This document shows, in pieces, positions 53,608 through 62,692 of a stretch of DNA of 64,000 nucleotides; position 1 is the first letter of the stretch, and the number at the start of each line of letters is the position of its first letter. The DNA comes from Paraburkholderia sp. NMBU_R16. Its GTDB lineage: Bacteria > Pseudomonadota > Gammaproteobacteria > Burkholderiales > Burkholderiaceae. The position numbers were made by a program, and so were the translations under genes. The stretch covers positions 1-64,000 of the forward strand of contig NZ_JAAAYE010000007.1 in NCBI RefSeq assembly GCF_013282575.1. Direction: 5' to 3'. The notes below the pieces were generated by a model, which saw nothing but the letters and a program-made list of their open reading frames with translations, ran no database searches and was not told where the DNA came from.

Positions 53608-54207
53608 TTGAGCGACAGCATAGCACGCAACGTTGCGTCGAATTCGAAAGCCGAACTGCGCAAAGCCTTGCGTGACGTGCGTCACGCGGCGGCTGCGGCA
53701 ACCGGCGCGAATGCGGCGCTCGGCATGCATGTGCTCGAAGCGCTCGAGCGTTTCGCGCCGCACACGGTGGGGTTCTATTGGCCGCTGCCGGGAGAATTCG
53801 ATGCACGCGACGCACTCTCGCGCTGGCTCGCGCAAGACGTGCGCCGGCAAGCCGCTTTGCCCGTCATCGCGATGAAAGGCCATGCGCTCGTTTTTCATGC
53901 ATGGGCACCCGAGACTCCGATGCGAATCGGCCATCACCGGATACCCGAGCCGCTCGACACGCCTGCGGTGTTGCCCGACTTGCTGCTGATTCCATGCGTG
54001 GGCTTCGATGACGACGGCTACCGGCTCGGCTACGGCGGCGGCTATTACGATCGCACACTCGCGGGATGGCCCGGCACGAGCCGCCCAGTAACCGTCGGCA
54101 TCGCTTATGACGCCTGCCGCATCGCCTCGCTGCCGCGCGAGCTGCACGATCTGCCGCTCGATGCCATCGTCACCGAAACGGGCGAGCGCGCGCCCTCTAC
54201 GACCTGA
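53608..54207 (+). CDS. 5-formyltetrahydrofolate cyclo-ligase
   Basis: Enzyme of 199 aa that returns 5-formyl-THF to the folate pool as 5,10-methenyl-THF. KAELRKALRDVRH is the ATP-side start and GFDDDGYRLGYGGGYYDRTL is the family signature (quoted in part). I choose the TTG at 53608 because GGTGGAG (53595-53601) sits 6 nt upstream; the GTG at 53596 lies inside that ribosome site. Confidence 0.93.
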   Translation: MSDSIARNVASNSKAELRKALRDVRHAAAAATGANAALGMHVLEALERFAPHTVGFYWPLPGEFDARDALSRWLAQDVRRQAALPVIAMKGHALVFHAWAPETPMRIGHHRIPEPLDTPAVLPDLLLIPCVGFDDDGYRLGYGGGYYDRTLAGWPGTSRPVTVGIAYDACRIASLPRELHDLPLDAIVTETGERAPSTT

Positions 54208-54247
54208 GCGCGCCCGCGCGGACAAAGGACGAAGCCCCGCCGCGCCG

Positions 54248-54769
54248 CTACAGCGAAGCCGCCGCGCGCGCGGCCGTATCGTAAAGGCCCGATGCATTTC
54301 GCATGAGTTGAGCCGCCGCGCCGATCTGCTCGTTGACGAGGCCGCTTTCCCTGAGCGCGGCGATGAGACAACGCTCGCGGACATCGCGGTACCGCGCGCA
54401 GAGCTCGCGCCCCGTGGCGGTCGCGGAGAAAAACACTTCCTTGCCTGTCTTTTCGCTTTTTACATACCCTCTAGCCACGAGCTTCTTCAATGCATACGTG
54501 GCGACGTGCGTATCCTCGATGTTCAGCACGAAGCAGATGTCGGCGAGCTTTTTTTTGCGGTCCCGGTGGCTCACATGGTGCAGCAACGACACCTCGACAG
54601 GCGTCATGTCCTTGCCGCCGGCGGCTGCCATGCAGCGCACCATCCAGCGATTGAACGCATTGCTCGCCATGATGAGTCCATACTCGAACTCGGACAGCTC
54701 GGCACTCGTCTCGGAAACGAGGTGCTCCGAGGACACGATCTTGGTCGGTTGACGCGACATGGCAGCCAC
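54248..54769 (-). CDS. MarR-like winged-helix regulator (COG5631 type) of the 5-oxoprolinase operon
   Basis: Predicted transcription factor of 173 aa with a MarR-type winged helix (about 50-130: MTPVEVSLLHHVSHRD, NIEDTHVATYALKKLVARGYV). It is divergent from pxpB, and an AT-rich perfect palindrome (54851-54873) lies between them. A role as local repressor or activator of the pxp genes is inferred from this arrangement. Starts at 54769 and 54760 are both possible. Confidence 0.87.
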   Translation of the reverse strand: MAAMSRQPTKIVSSEHLVSETSAELSEFEYGLIMASNAFNRWMVRCMAAAGGKDMTPVEVSLLHHVSHRDRKKKLADICFVLNIEDTHVATYALKKLVARGYVKSEKTGKEVFFSATATGRELCARYRDVRERCLIAALRESGLVNEQIGAAAQLMRNASGLYDTAARAAASL

Positions 54770-54850
54770 TTTGAATACGACGAAACGATGATGGTCGCAG
54801 TGTACGACGCACGCGCCGCGCGCACGCTTGGCGAAAACTCTTATTTGTAA

Positions 54851-54873
54851 ATTATCGATATTTTATCGATAAT
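54851..54873. promoter_or_regulatory. Perfect palindrome between MarR-like gene and pxpB (operator candidate)
   Basis: Arms ATTATCGATA (54851-54860) and TATCGATAAT (54864-54873) with a TTT spacer. It is AT-rich in a GC-rich genome, placed 82 bp from the regulator start and 69 bp from pxpB. Size and symmetry suit a dimeric MarR-type operator. Confidence 0.72.
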
Positions 54874-54941
54874 ACGCTGGAAAGGAACGAGCGGCGGCTT
54901 TGGCGTGCACTTTTTGGATCGATGTCAACGAGACTCCGGCG

Positions 54942-55595
54942 ATGACCCCACCCCGCATCTTTCCGTTCGGCGACGCAGCTTTGGTATGCGAAGTGCCGCC
55001 GCCCGCCACGCTCGAGTGCCAGGAGCGCATCTGGGCCATGGCCGACATCGCGCGGCACTGGCCGCACGTCGTCGAAGTCGTTCCCGGCATGAATAATCTG
55101 ACGATCGTCTTCGATCCGCTCGCGGCCGATAGCGCAACGCTCGCCGGCGCGCTGGCGACAGCCTGGGAAGGCGCCGAAAGCGCTGCGACGACAGGCCGCC
55201 TCGTCGAGATCCCCGTGCATTACGGCGGCGAATTCGGGCCGGATCTCGCCGACGTGGCGCGGCACACGGGGCTCGACGCCGAAGAAGTCGCCAAGCGGCA
55301 TGCCGCGGGCGAATACGTCGTGTTCTTTCTCGGCTTTCAGCCGGGCTTCGCCTACCTCGGCGGGCTCGAGTCCGCGCTCCACAGCCCGCGCCGCTCAGTG
55401 CCGCGGATTGAAGTCCCGGCGGGCTCCGTGGCGATCGGCGGCGCACAGACCGGTATCTATCCGGCCGCGTCGCCGGGCGGCTGGCACTTGATCGGCCGAA
55501 CGGCCGTGACGCTGTTCGATCCCGCCGCCACACCGCCCGCGCTCTTGCAACCCGGCGATCGCGTCCGCTTCACCATTGCGGGGATCGAACGATGA
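54942..55595 (+). CDS. pxpB: 5-oxoprolinase subunit PxpB (KipI-like)
   Basis: Protein of 217 aa. IFPFGDAALVCE starts the KipI domain, and YVVFFLGFQPGFAYLGGL and GSVAIGGAQTGIYPAASPGGWHLIG (quoted in parts) are family signatures. With PxpA and PxpC it forms the prokaryotic ATP-dependent 5-oxoprolinase that converts 5-oxoproline (pyroglutamate) to glutamate. The ATG at 54942 is chosen because the conserved domain begins there. It overlaps pxpC by ATGA. Confidence 0.95.
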   Translation: MTPPRIFPFGDAALVCEVPPPATLECQERIWAMADIARHWPHVVEVVPGMNNLTIVFDPLAADSATLAGALATAWEGAESAATTGRLVEIPVHYGGEFGPDLADVARHTGLDAEEVAKRHAAGEYVVFFLGFQPGFAYLGGLESALHSPRRSVPRIEVPAGSVAIGGAQTGIYPAASPGGWHLIGRTAVTLFDPAATPPALLQPGDRVRFTIAGIER

Positions 55596-56641
55596 TCGAA
55601 GTGCTTCGCGCAGGCATCCTGACTTCGGTGCAGGATCTGGGCCGCCCCGGCTACCGGCATCTCGGCATCGCCACGGCGGGCGCGCTCGACACGCTCGCGC
55701 TCGAAGTCGGCAACCGGCTCGTCGGCAATGCGCCGCAGGCCGCGGCCATCGAGGTGACGATGGGGCCGACCGCGCTGCGCTTCACGCAAGCCACACGTGC
55801 TGCGATCACCGGCGCGCAGTTCGACGCCTCGCTCGACGGCAAGCCCATCTATGCGTGGTGGAGCCTTCCCGTGAGGGCCGGACAGGAACTGGTCTTGCAT
55901 GGGGCCGTGCGTGGCATGCGCTGCTATGTTTGCGTGCGCGGCGGCATCGACGTGCTGCAGATGCTCGGCTCGCGCAGCACCGATCTGTGCGCCCGCTTCG
56001 GCGGACTCGGCGGACGGACGTTGCGCGAAGGCGATCGTCTCGCCGTCGGCACGCCGTCGGCTCGGCCGGGCTCGGGCATCGCCGTGCAGGCGCCGCCTTT
56101 CGGCGTCAAGGCACCGCAATGGTGCCGCTTCGCTGCGGCGGGCCACGAACCGGTCCGGCGCGGCAAGCATCTGGCCGGAGCGGAGCGCGCGGTGTCGGTA
56201 CGCGTGCTGCGCGGTCCCGAGTACGAAAGCTTCACGGCGCTCGCGCACGAAGCGTTGTGGTCCGACGAGTGGCGCGTGACGCCGCAGAGCAACCGCATGG
56301 GCTACCGGCTCTCGGGCTCGGCGCTCACGCGCGACGCGCAAGGCGACTTGCCTTCCCACGCCGTCTTGCCGGGCACGATCCAGGTGCCGCCGAGCGGGCA
56401 GCCCATCGTGTTGCTGGCCGATGCGCAGACCACGGGCGGATATCCGCGCATCGGAGCCGTCATTCAGGCGGATTTATGGAAACTCGCGCAACTTCGATTG
56501 AACGGCAGCGTACGGTTCGTACCGAGCTCTCGCGAGGAAGCCGTCTTCGCCCTCGCCGAAGAGCGCGCCTATCTTCGCCAGATCGATGTCGCGATGGTCA
56601 TGTATGAGGAGCGGTTGCGACAGTCGGCACGCGCCGCTTGA
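55592..56641 (+). CDS. pxpC: 5-oxoprolinase subunit PxpC (KipA-like biotin-dependent carboxylase-related)
   Basis: Protein of 349 aa, KipA/urea-amidolyase-C family. MIEVLRAGILTSVQDLGRPGYRHLG is the N-terminal signature (quoted in part), and LADAQTTGGYPRIGAV lies near the C-terminus. It pairs with PxpB in the oxoproline-phosphorylating part of the complex. It is coupled to pxpB by an ATGA overlap; pxpA follows after 21 bp. Confidence 0.95.
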   Translation: MIEVLRAGILTSVQDLGRPGYRHLGIATAGALDTLALEVGNRLVGNAPQAAAIEVTMGPTALRFTQATRAAITGAQFDASLDGKPIYAWWSLPVRAGQELVLHGAVRGMRCYVCVRGGIDVLQMLGSRSTDLCARFGGLGGRTLREGDRLAVGTPSARPGSGIAVQAPPFGVKAPQWCRFAAAGHEPVRRGKHLAGAERAVSVRVLRGPEYESFTALAHEALWSDEWRVTPQSNRMGYRLSGSALTRDAQGDLPSHAVLPGTIQVPPSGQPIVLLADAQTTGGYPRIGAVIQADLWKLAQLRLNGSVRFVPSSREEAVFALAEERAYLRQIDVAMVMYEERLRQSARAA

Positions 56642-56662
56642 GCGGTCTTGAACGAGGAAGTC

Positions 56663-57415
56663 ATGGAAATCGATTTGAATGCCGATCTCGGCGAAGGCAG
56701 CGGTTCCGACGAAGCGCTGCTCGATCTCGTCAGCTCGGCGAATATCGCCTGCGGCTGGCATGCCGGCGGCTCCAACGCGATGCGCGACTGCGTGCGTCTC
56801 GCGCTCGCAAAGGGTGTCGCCATCGGCGCGCACCCGAGTTTTCACGATCCCGCCAACTTTGGCCGCAAGGAAATGGATCTGCCGGCCGACGACATCTATG
56901 CCGGCATCCTCTATCAGCTCGGCGCGCTCGCCGCCATCGCGCAGGCTCAGGGCGGACGCATCGTGCACGTGAAGCCGCACGGCGCGCTCTACAATCAGGC
57001 GGCGCGCGATCCTGCGATCGCCGATGCGATCGTCTCGGCCGTGCATGACTTCGATCCGTCGCTGGCCATTTTCGGTCTCGCCAACAGTGGTTTCATCGAA
57101 ACGGCCCGACAGGCCGGCCTCGCGGCAATCGAGGAAGGCTTCGCCGATCGCGGTTATCGCGCCGACGGCTCGCTCGTGCCGCGCAGCGAACCTGGCGCGC
57201 TGATCGAATCGGAAGACGAAATGCTCGAACACGTGCTGTCGATGGTGCGCGACAAACGCGTGCGCACAGTCGACGGAACCTGGGTTTCGCTCAACGTGCG
57301 CACGCTGTGCCTGCACGGCGACGGTCCGCACGCGCTGGCGTTCGCGCGCCGGCTGCGTACCGTCCTCGATTCGAACAACATCGACGTCCAACCCGCCTGG
57401 ACCTTGCGTACCTAA
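56663..57415 (+). CDS. pxpA: 5-oxoprolinase subunit PxpA (LamB/YcsF family)
   Basis: Protein of 250 aa. [33 protein letters not shown] and [10 protein letters not shown] are the LamB/YcsF signatures, with metal-binding residues in a divergent TIM-like fold. It hydrolyses the activated 5-oxoproline intermediate to glutamate. The ATG at 56663 has GAGGAAG just upstream. It ends the operon, convergent with the GumN-like gene. Confidence 0.96.
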   Translation: MEIDLNADLGEGSGSDEALLDLVSSANIACGWHAGGSNAMRDCVRLALAKGVAIGAHPSFHDPANFGRKEMDLPADDIYAGILYQLGALAAIAQAQGGRIVHVKPHGALYNQAARDPAIADAIVSAVHDFDPSLAIFGLANSGFIETARQAGLAAIEEGFADRGYRADGSLVPRSEPGALIESEDEMLEHVLSMVRDKRVRTVDGTWVSLNVRTLCLHGDGPHALAFARRLRTVLDSNNIDVQPAWTLRT

Positions 57416-57435
57416 CGCCCGCGAGCCCGCGCCGC

Positions 57436-58575
57436 TCACGCCGGATCGACGACGAACCCCCGCTCGCGCAGCAGCGCGAGGACACCCTTGCGCCCGCCCA
57501 GGTGCAGCGCGCCGATCGCCACGAATATCGGATGGTTCGGCGCGGCGAGCTGGAGCATGCGCGCCGTGAACCGGCGATTGCGCTCGAAGACGATCTTGTT
57601 GTCGAGCGAACGGGCAGCGGCCTTCGATGCCGCGAGCCGCTCGGACTTCGCCGAGGCCCACGCCGAAATGGCATCGGCATCGCCCACGCGCCAGAGCCGG
57701 TGAAGCGCCTTGACATCGTCGACCGTCTGCTCCGGCGTCTCCTCCAAATCCTGCGCGAGCATTTCGCGCTGCTCGGCCAGCGTCAGATTCGTGAACGCGC
57801 GCATCTGCTCGCCGAGCGTCTCCAGACCGACCACCTTGCCGCGCGAGCGCAGGTAGACGTTTTGCAGCTGCGCCTCGGTGCCATATTCGGTCTGAAGACC
57901 CGCGCTCAACGAGCCATAAGTCTCGACGAGCAGTGCCGCGAGCCACGGCCGCGTCTTCTTGATCTCGGCGAGCGCGGCCGGGTTGTCGCGCAGCCGCGCG
58001 GCGAGCTTGCGCATGAGCGGCGCCGGTAAAAGCCGCGGCAGGCAAGCGTAGTTGCACACGCCGTATTTCGATACGTCGTCTTGCGAGGAAATGAGGTCGT
58101 CCGGCGAAAGTTCCAGCGCGAGCGTCGGCGCGGCGGCAAGCGCCGCCAGGATCGGCCGTCTGAACGGCGCGCTCGGCGGATAGTCGGCCGGATCGCCGAC
58201 GTGCAGCGTACCCAGCACGTAGATCGTCGTCGTGCCCTTCGTCGCCACGTAAAACGGCATATGCGCGGGCTGCGCGACCACCGGCCCGCTCGCACTCGTG
58301 CTCGACGCCTCTGGCGGCCCGTGAAAGCCGGGAATGACGGCGGCAGGCGCCGCCGGCGACGCGGGGGCGGTAGCGGCCGAAGCCGGAAGACGCACCGGCG
58401 GCACCGCCGTGCCGCTCGGTCCGGCCACCGCGCGCGCGAGCCCGAGTACCGCCTGCGATTCGCAGTCGAGGGCGTTCGACAGCAGCAGCACCAACACGAA
58501 TGCGCGCAAGCGGCGCCGCCGCATGCCGGCGGCCGCGCCGCCACGCACGTGCCGCGCCGCCCGCGCATCAGGCAT
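57436..58575 (-). CDS. TraB/GumN family protein
   Basis: Protein of 379 aa. An Arg-rich start leads to a hydrophobic signal (about 22-35), an Ala/Pro-rich linker (about 45-90), then a TIKI/GumN domain (about 100-375) with the two hallmark motifs GTLH near its start and GALHLGG near its end. Animal relatives (TIKI) are metalloproteases, and bacterial members are presumed periplasmic hydrolases of unknown target. I start at 58575, with AGGAGG upstream and an 8-bp overlap with dppF; an ATG at 58524 would give a more normal signal peptide. Confidence 0.85.
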   Translation of the reverse strand: MPDARAARHVRGGAAAGMRRRRLRAFVLVLLLSNALDCESQAVLGLARAVAGPSGTAVPPVRLPASAATAPASPAAPAAVIPGFHGPPEASSTSASGPVVAQPAHMPFYVATKGTTTIYVLGTLHVGDPADYPPSAPFRRPILAALAAAPTLALELSPDDLISSQDDVSKYGVCNYACLPRLLPAPLMRKLAARLRDNPAALAEIKKTRPWLAALLVETYGSLSAGLQTEYGTEAQLQNVYLRSRGKVVGLETLGEQMRAFTNLTLAEQREMLAQDLEETPEQTVDDVKALHRLWRVGDADAISAWASAKSERLAASKAAARSLDNKIVFERNRRFTARMLQLAAPNHPIFVAIGALHLGGRKGVLALLRERGFVVDPA

Positions 58576-59584
58576 CCGCGTCCCCCACCTCCTCGGCGCG
58601 ATGACAAGCCACGAGACGCCCGTCGACTTCCCGCAAGCGCGGCTCCTCGATGCGGCACTGCTCGATCGCATACGGGCAACGCTGATGGAACGTGCAGCCC
58701 GAAGGCGGATTGAGCGGCGACGGCAATTCGCCTTGCAGCTTGATCTGGATGCGCCGATCCGACTCGAAAATGGCCGGCGTTGCCGACATCAGCGAGCGCG
58801 TATAGGGATGGCGCGGATTGGCGAAGATCGTCTGCTTGGGGCCAAGCTCGGCGATGCCGCCGAAATACATGACCATCACGTCGTCGGCGATATGCTCGAC
58901 GACGGCCAGGTTGTGCGAGATGAACACGTAGCTCGTTTTGAACTGCTCTTGCAAGTCCATGAAAAGATTCAGAATCTGCGCCTGGATCGAGACGTCGAGC
59001 GCGGAAACGGGCTCGTCGGCCACGAGGATGCGCGGATCCAGAATCATCGCACGCGCGATCGCAATGCGCTGGCGCTGACCGCCCGAAAACATGTGCGGGT
59101 AGCGCTTGGCATGCTCGGGCCGCAGACCGACCGTCCGCATCATATGAGCGATGCGTCCGGCGCGCTCGGACGCCGAGAGCGCCGAGTTGATCGCGAGCGG
59201 CTCGCCGAGCGTCTGCTCAACGGTCTTGCGCGGATTGAGCGACGCGAACGGATTCTGAAAAACCATCTGCACATGGCGACGCAACTGGGCAATGCGCTCG
59301 CGCGACGCACCGGCGACGTCCTCGCCCTCGATGACGAGCCGCCCCGATGTGGGTGTCTCGATCATCGTCAACTGACGTGCAAGCGTCGATTTGCCGCAGC
59401 CCGATTCGCCGACGACGGCCAGCGTCTTGCCGCGCGAGAGCGCAAACGATACGTTGTTGAGCGCTTTCACCGTGGCATGGCCGAAGAGACCGCGACGCAC
59501 CGGGTAGTGTTTCGTCAGCCCCTCGGCGACGAGCACGGCATCGCCGCGCTCAGGCGCACGCGGTGCCTCGGGTACTGCGTTCAT
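58568..59584 (-). CDS. dppF: Dipeptide ABC transporter ATP-binding protein DppF
   Basis: ATPase subunit of 338 aa. Walker [10 protein letters not shown], signature [13 protein letters not shown], Walker [13 protein letters not shown] and the C-terminal oligopeptide-transporter extension with CPYAIEQC are present. The [15 protein letters not shown] start and [13 protein letters not shown] end are DppF/OppF features. The ATG overlaps the dppD stop (ATGA). It powers import of di/oligopeptides with dppABCD. Confidence 0.95.
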   Translation of the reverse strand: MNAVPEAPRAPERGDAVLVAEGLTKHYPVRRGLFGHATVKALNNVSFALSRGKTLAVVGESGCGKSTLARQLTMIETPTSGRLVIEGEDVAGASRERIAQLRRHVQMVFQNPFASLNPRKTVEQTLGEPLAINSALSASERAGRIAHMMRTVGLRPEHAKRYPHMFSGGQRQRIAIARAMILDPRILVADEPVSALDVSIQAQILNLFMDLQEQFKTSYVFISHNLAVVEHIADDVMVMYFGGIAELGPKQTIFANPRHPYTRSLMSATPAIFESDRRIQIKLQGELPSPLNPPSGCTFHQRCPYAIEQCRIEEPRLREVDGRLVACHRAEEVGDADA

Positions 59585-60579
59585 CGTGCGCCTCCATGGG
59601 TCGAGCGAATCGAATCGAGATTGAGCGGCTTGATGCAGCGCGCGCGCATGCCGTCGTTGCCCGCTTCCAGCGCCGCGAGTTCGGGCCGGCCTTTCCAGCA
59701 ATCGTCGACGACATACTTGCAGCGCGGCGCGAACAGGCACCCTCGCGGCCGGTCGTCCCGGCCGGGCACCATACCCGGCAGCGCGGCGAGACGCTTCGCG
59801 CCGAAATTATGCTCGGGAATGGCCGCGAGCAGCGCCTCGGTATACGGGTGGTGAGGGCTCGCGAAGATGTCGGGAACGCGATTCGTCTCGATGATCTCGC
59901 CCGCGTACATCACGGCAACCCGCTGCGCGACTTCCGAGACGACGGCAAGATCGTGCGAGATCAGCACGAGCGCCATCCCGCGCTGCTTTTGCAAGCTGAC
60001 GAGCAAGTCCATGATCTGCGCCTGGATGGTGACATCGAGCGCCGTCGTCGGCTCGTCCGCGATCAACAGCTTCGGATTGCAGGCAACGGCCATGGCGATC
60101 ATGACACGCTGGTTCATACCGCCCGAGAGCTGATGCGGAAACGCGCCGAGGCGGTTTTTCGCATCGGGAATGCCGACCTGATCGAGCAATTCGAGCGCCC
60201 GGGCGTCCAGCGCCGCGCCGCGCAGGCCCTCGTGCAACCGCAGGACCTCCTTGATCTGGTAGCCGACCGTATAGCTCGGGTTGAGGCTCGTCAGCGCGTC
60301 CTGGAACACCATCGCGATGTCCTTGCCCACGGTCTTGCGGCGTTCCTTGGGCGAGGCATTCATGAGATCGCGCCCGTCGAAGGCGATCTCATCGGCCGTC
60401 ACGATGCCCGGTGCGTCGATGAGCCCCATGACGGCCATCATCGTCACGCTCTTGCCCGAGCCCGATTCGCCGACGACGCCAACGACCTCGCCCGGTGCGA
60501 TGGAGAAGTTCACGCCGTCGACGGCAGGCGCGCCGCCGAACGTGACCGACAGATTGCGGATCGTCAGAAGATCGCCCAT
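59581..60579 (-). CDS. dppD: Dipeptide ABC transporter ATP-binding protein DppD
   Basis: ATPase subunit of 332 aa. Walker A is GESGSGKS, the signature [14 protein letters not shown] and Walker [13 protein letters not shown] follow, and a Cys-containing C-terminal domain ([11 protein letters not shown]) is present as in DppD/OppD. I start at [10 protein letters not shown] (60579); an upstream in-frame ATG at 60615 would abut the dppC stop. It is coupled to dppF. Confidence 0.95.
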   Translation of the reverse strand: MGDLLTIRNLSVTFGGAPAVDGVNFSIAPGEVVGVVGESGSGKSVTMMAVMGLIDAPGIVTADEIAFDGRDLMNASPKERRKTVGKDIAMVFQDALTSLNPSYTVGYQIKEVLRLHEGLRGAALDARALELLDQVGIPDAKNRLGAFPHQLSGGMNQRVMIAMAVACNPKLLIADEPTTALDVTIQAQIMDLLVSLQKQRGMALVLISHDLAVVSEVAQRVAVMYAGEIIETNRVPDIFASPHHPYTEALLAAIPEHNFGAKRLAALPGMVPGRDDRPRGCLFAPRCKYVVDDCWKGRPELAALEAGNDGMRARCIKPLNLDSIRSTHGGAR

Positions 60580-60615
60580 GGCAGTATCCCGCGGTGAGTG
60601 TGGGGGTCGTTCCAT

Positions 60616-61533
60616 TCATCCCATCCGTTTCAATTTGGGATCCAGCGCATCGCGCAACCCGTCTCCGAGCAGATTGATCGCCAGGACCGAGATCAGTATC
60701 GCGAGACCCGGCATGGTGACGATCCACCAGGCGTTGTCGATGTAATCGCGTGCGGAGGCGAGCATCGCGCCCCATTCGGGCGTCGGCGGTTGAACGCCGA
60801 GGCCGAGAAAACCGAGCGCGGCCGCATCGAGAATAGCCGACGAGAAGCCGAGCGTCGCCTGCACGATCAGTGGTGCGGTGCAATTGGGCAGCACCTGCGA
60901 AAACATGAGCCGCAACGTCCCCGCGCCGGCCACGCGCGACGCGAGCACGTACTCCTTGTGCAGTTCGCCTTGCGCCGACGCCCGGGTCAAGCGGACATAG
61001 CCGGGCAGCGCGACGATCGCGATCGCGAACATCGTATTGACGAGACCCGGTCCGATGATCGCGACGACGGCCACCGCGAGCAGCAGCGAGGGCAACGCGA
61101 GCAACACGTCCATGAGGCGCATGATCGGCGTATCGGCCCATTTCTCGAAGAAGGCGGCGACGAGCCCGAGCACGATGCCCGGAATGAGCGCCAGCACGAC
61201 GGATACGCTGCCGATCCAGAATGACATGCGCGCACCGTAGATGAGGCGGGACAGGATATCGCGGCCCGCCTCGTCCGTGCCGAGCACGAAGTGCCAATTG
61301 CCGCCGGCGAGCCATGCGGGTGGAATCTTGACGAACTCGCGATATTGCTCGATGGGACTATGCGGTGCGACCATCGGCGCGGCCACGGCCAGCACGATGA
61401 ACACGAGCACGATGACGCCCGCCGCCACCGCGCCGCGATTGCGCGAGAAGTTGTGCCAGAACTCGCGGGCGGCGAGCCTGCGGCCGCTCGCCGGTGTCAC
61501 GGCCTCCGGAATTGCGTTTTGTATGTCTGCCAT
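60616..61533 (-). CDS. dppC: Dipeptide ABC transporter permease DppC
   Basis: Inner-membrane permease of 305 aa with an N-terminal OppC-type helix (VIVLVFIVLAVAAPMVAPHSP), then five helices holding the EAA-type loop in FLGLGVQPPTPEWGAML. It pairs with DppB. Only 12 bp separate it from the dppB stop. Confidence 0.95.
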   Translation of the reverse strand: MADIQNAIPEAVTPASGRRLAAREFWHNFSRNRGAVAAGVIVLVFIVLAVAAPMVAPHSPIEQYREFVKIPPAWLAGGNWHFVLGTDEAGRDILSRLIYGARMSFWIGSVSVVLALIPGIVLGLVAAFFEKWADTPIMRLMDVLLALPSLLLAVAVVAIIGPGLVNTMFAIAIVALPGYVRLTRASAQGELHKEYVLASRVAGAGTLRLMFSQVLPNCTAPLIVQATLGFSSAILDAAALGFLGLGVQPPTPEWGAMLASARDYIDNAWWIVTMPGLAILISVLAINLLGDGLRDALDPKLKRMG

Positions 61534-61545
61534 GTCGGGGCCTCG

Positions 61546-62556
61546 CTAGCGCGTGTGACGGATGCGCGGATTGAGCACGCCGTAGAGCAGATCGACGGCA
61601 AGATTCACGATGATGACGAGCGTGGCGATCAGCAGAATGCCGCCTTGCACGACCGGATAGTCGCGCCGGCCGATCGCGTCGATGAGCCATTTGCCGATGC
61701 CGGGCCACGAGAAGAGAGTCTCGGTCAACACCGCGCCGGCCAGCAACGTGCCGACTTGCAGCCCGATCACCGTCACGACCGGAATCAGCGCATTGCGCAG
61801 CGCATGCACGATGACGATGCGCGCCGGCGAGAGCCCTTTGGCGCGCGCCGTGCGGATATAGTCCTCGCGCAGCACCTCGAGCATCGACGAGCGCGTCATG
61901 CGCGCCACGACGGCCAGCGGAATGGTGCCGAGTACGATCGAAGGCAGAATCAGGTGGCTCACGGCCGAGACGAACGAACCTTCGTCGGGCACGAACAGCG
62001 AATCGATGAGCAAAAAGCCCGTGACGCGCGGAATATCGTACTCCACGGCGATGCGGCCCGAGACCGGTGTCCAGCCGAGCGTCACCGAAAACAGCATGAT
62101 GAGAATCAACCCCCACCAGAAGATCGGCATCGAATAGCCGGCCAGCGCCGTGCCCATGACACCGTGGTCGACGACGGTGCCGCGCCTGAGCGCCGCGAAG
62201 ATGCCCGCCGGCAGACCCAGCACGAGTGCGAACACCATCGCGCAGATCGACAGCTCGACGGTGGCCGGGAAACGCGCAAGGAACTCGCCCATCACGCTCG
62301 TGTTCGTGATGATCGATGTGCCGAGATTGCCGTGCAAGGCGCGCCACACGTAGTGGACGTACTGCAACGGCAGCGGCTCGTCGAGGCCGAGCCGGTGCAG
62401 CGCCGCCGCGTGCATCGCGGGATCGACGCCGCGCTCGCCCATCATGACTTCGATCGGATCGCCGGGAATGAGGTGAATGAGTGCGAACGCGAGAATGGTG
62501 ATGCCGATGAAAGTCGGTATCACCATTCCCACGCGGCGCAAAACGAATCGGAACAT
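61546..62556 (-). CDS. dppB: Dipeptide ABC transporter permease DppB
   Basis: Inner-membrane permease of 336 aa. MFRFVLRRVGMVIPTFIGITILAF is the DppB/OppB first helix (quoted in part), followed by LIPGDPIEVM and the EAA-type loop RTARAKGLSPARIV. The ATG at 62556 has AAGGGG upstream. It follows dppA after 136 bp of hairpin-rich sequence. Confidence 0.95.
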   Translation of the reverse strand: MFRFVLRRVGMVIPTFIGITILAFALIHLIPGDPIEVMMGERGVDPAMHAAALHRLGLDEPLPLQYVHYVWRALHGNLGTSIITNTSVMGEFLARFPATVELSICAMVFALVLGLPAGIFAALRRGTVVDHGVMGTALAGYSMPIFWWGLILIMLFSVTLGWTPVSGRIAVEYDIPRVTGFLLIDSLFVPDEGSFVSAVSHLILPSIVLGTIPLAVVARMTRSSMLEVLREDYIRTARAKGLSPARIVIVHALRNALIPVVTVIGLQVGTLLAGAVLTETLFSWPGIGKWLIDAIGRRDYPVVQGGILLIATLVIIVNLAVDLLYGVLNPRIRHTR

Positions 62557-62591
62557 GGTTCGCCCCTTGATCTGCGTGGGGAAAAATGCGA

Positions 62592-62655
62592 CCGGCGACG
62601 AGAGGCGCATGTCCCCTGTCGCCGGATCGATTGCGGCACCTTCCGGTTACCGCAA
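62592..62655 (-). terminator. Tandem hairpins between dppA and dppB (attenuator-like)
   Basis: Read on the minus strand, a first stem TTGCGG/CCGCAA (62631-62655, with an inner ACC/GGT pairing) is followed by a second stem CCGGCGAC/GTCGCCGG (62592-62625), then TCGCATTTTT. This looks like a partial intrinsic terminator that would favour dppA transcript over dppBCDF. Confidence 0.55.
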
Positions 62656-62692
62656 ATGACGTCCATCGAACATACCGGAGCGACGCCGGCGG

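Noticed and set aside
50447-53611. Plus-strand open frame of over 1000 codons opposite the NDUFA9-like and slt genes
   Set aside because: It runs antisense through three clear genes and its translation is low-complexity Arg/His-rich; it is a GC-content artefact.
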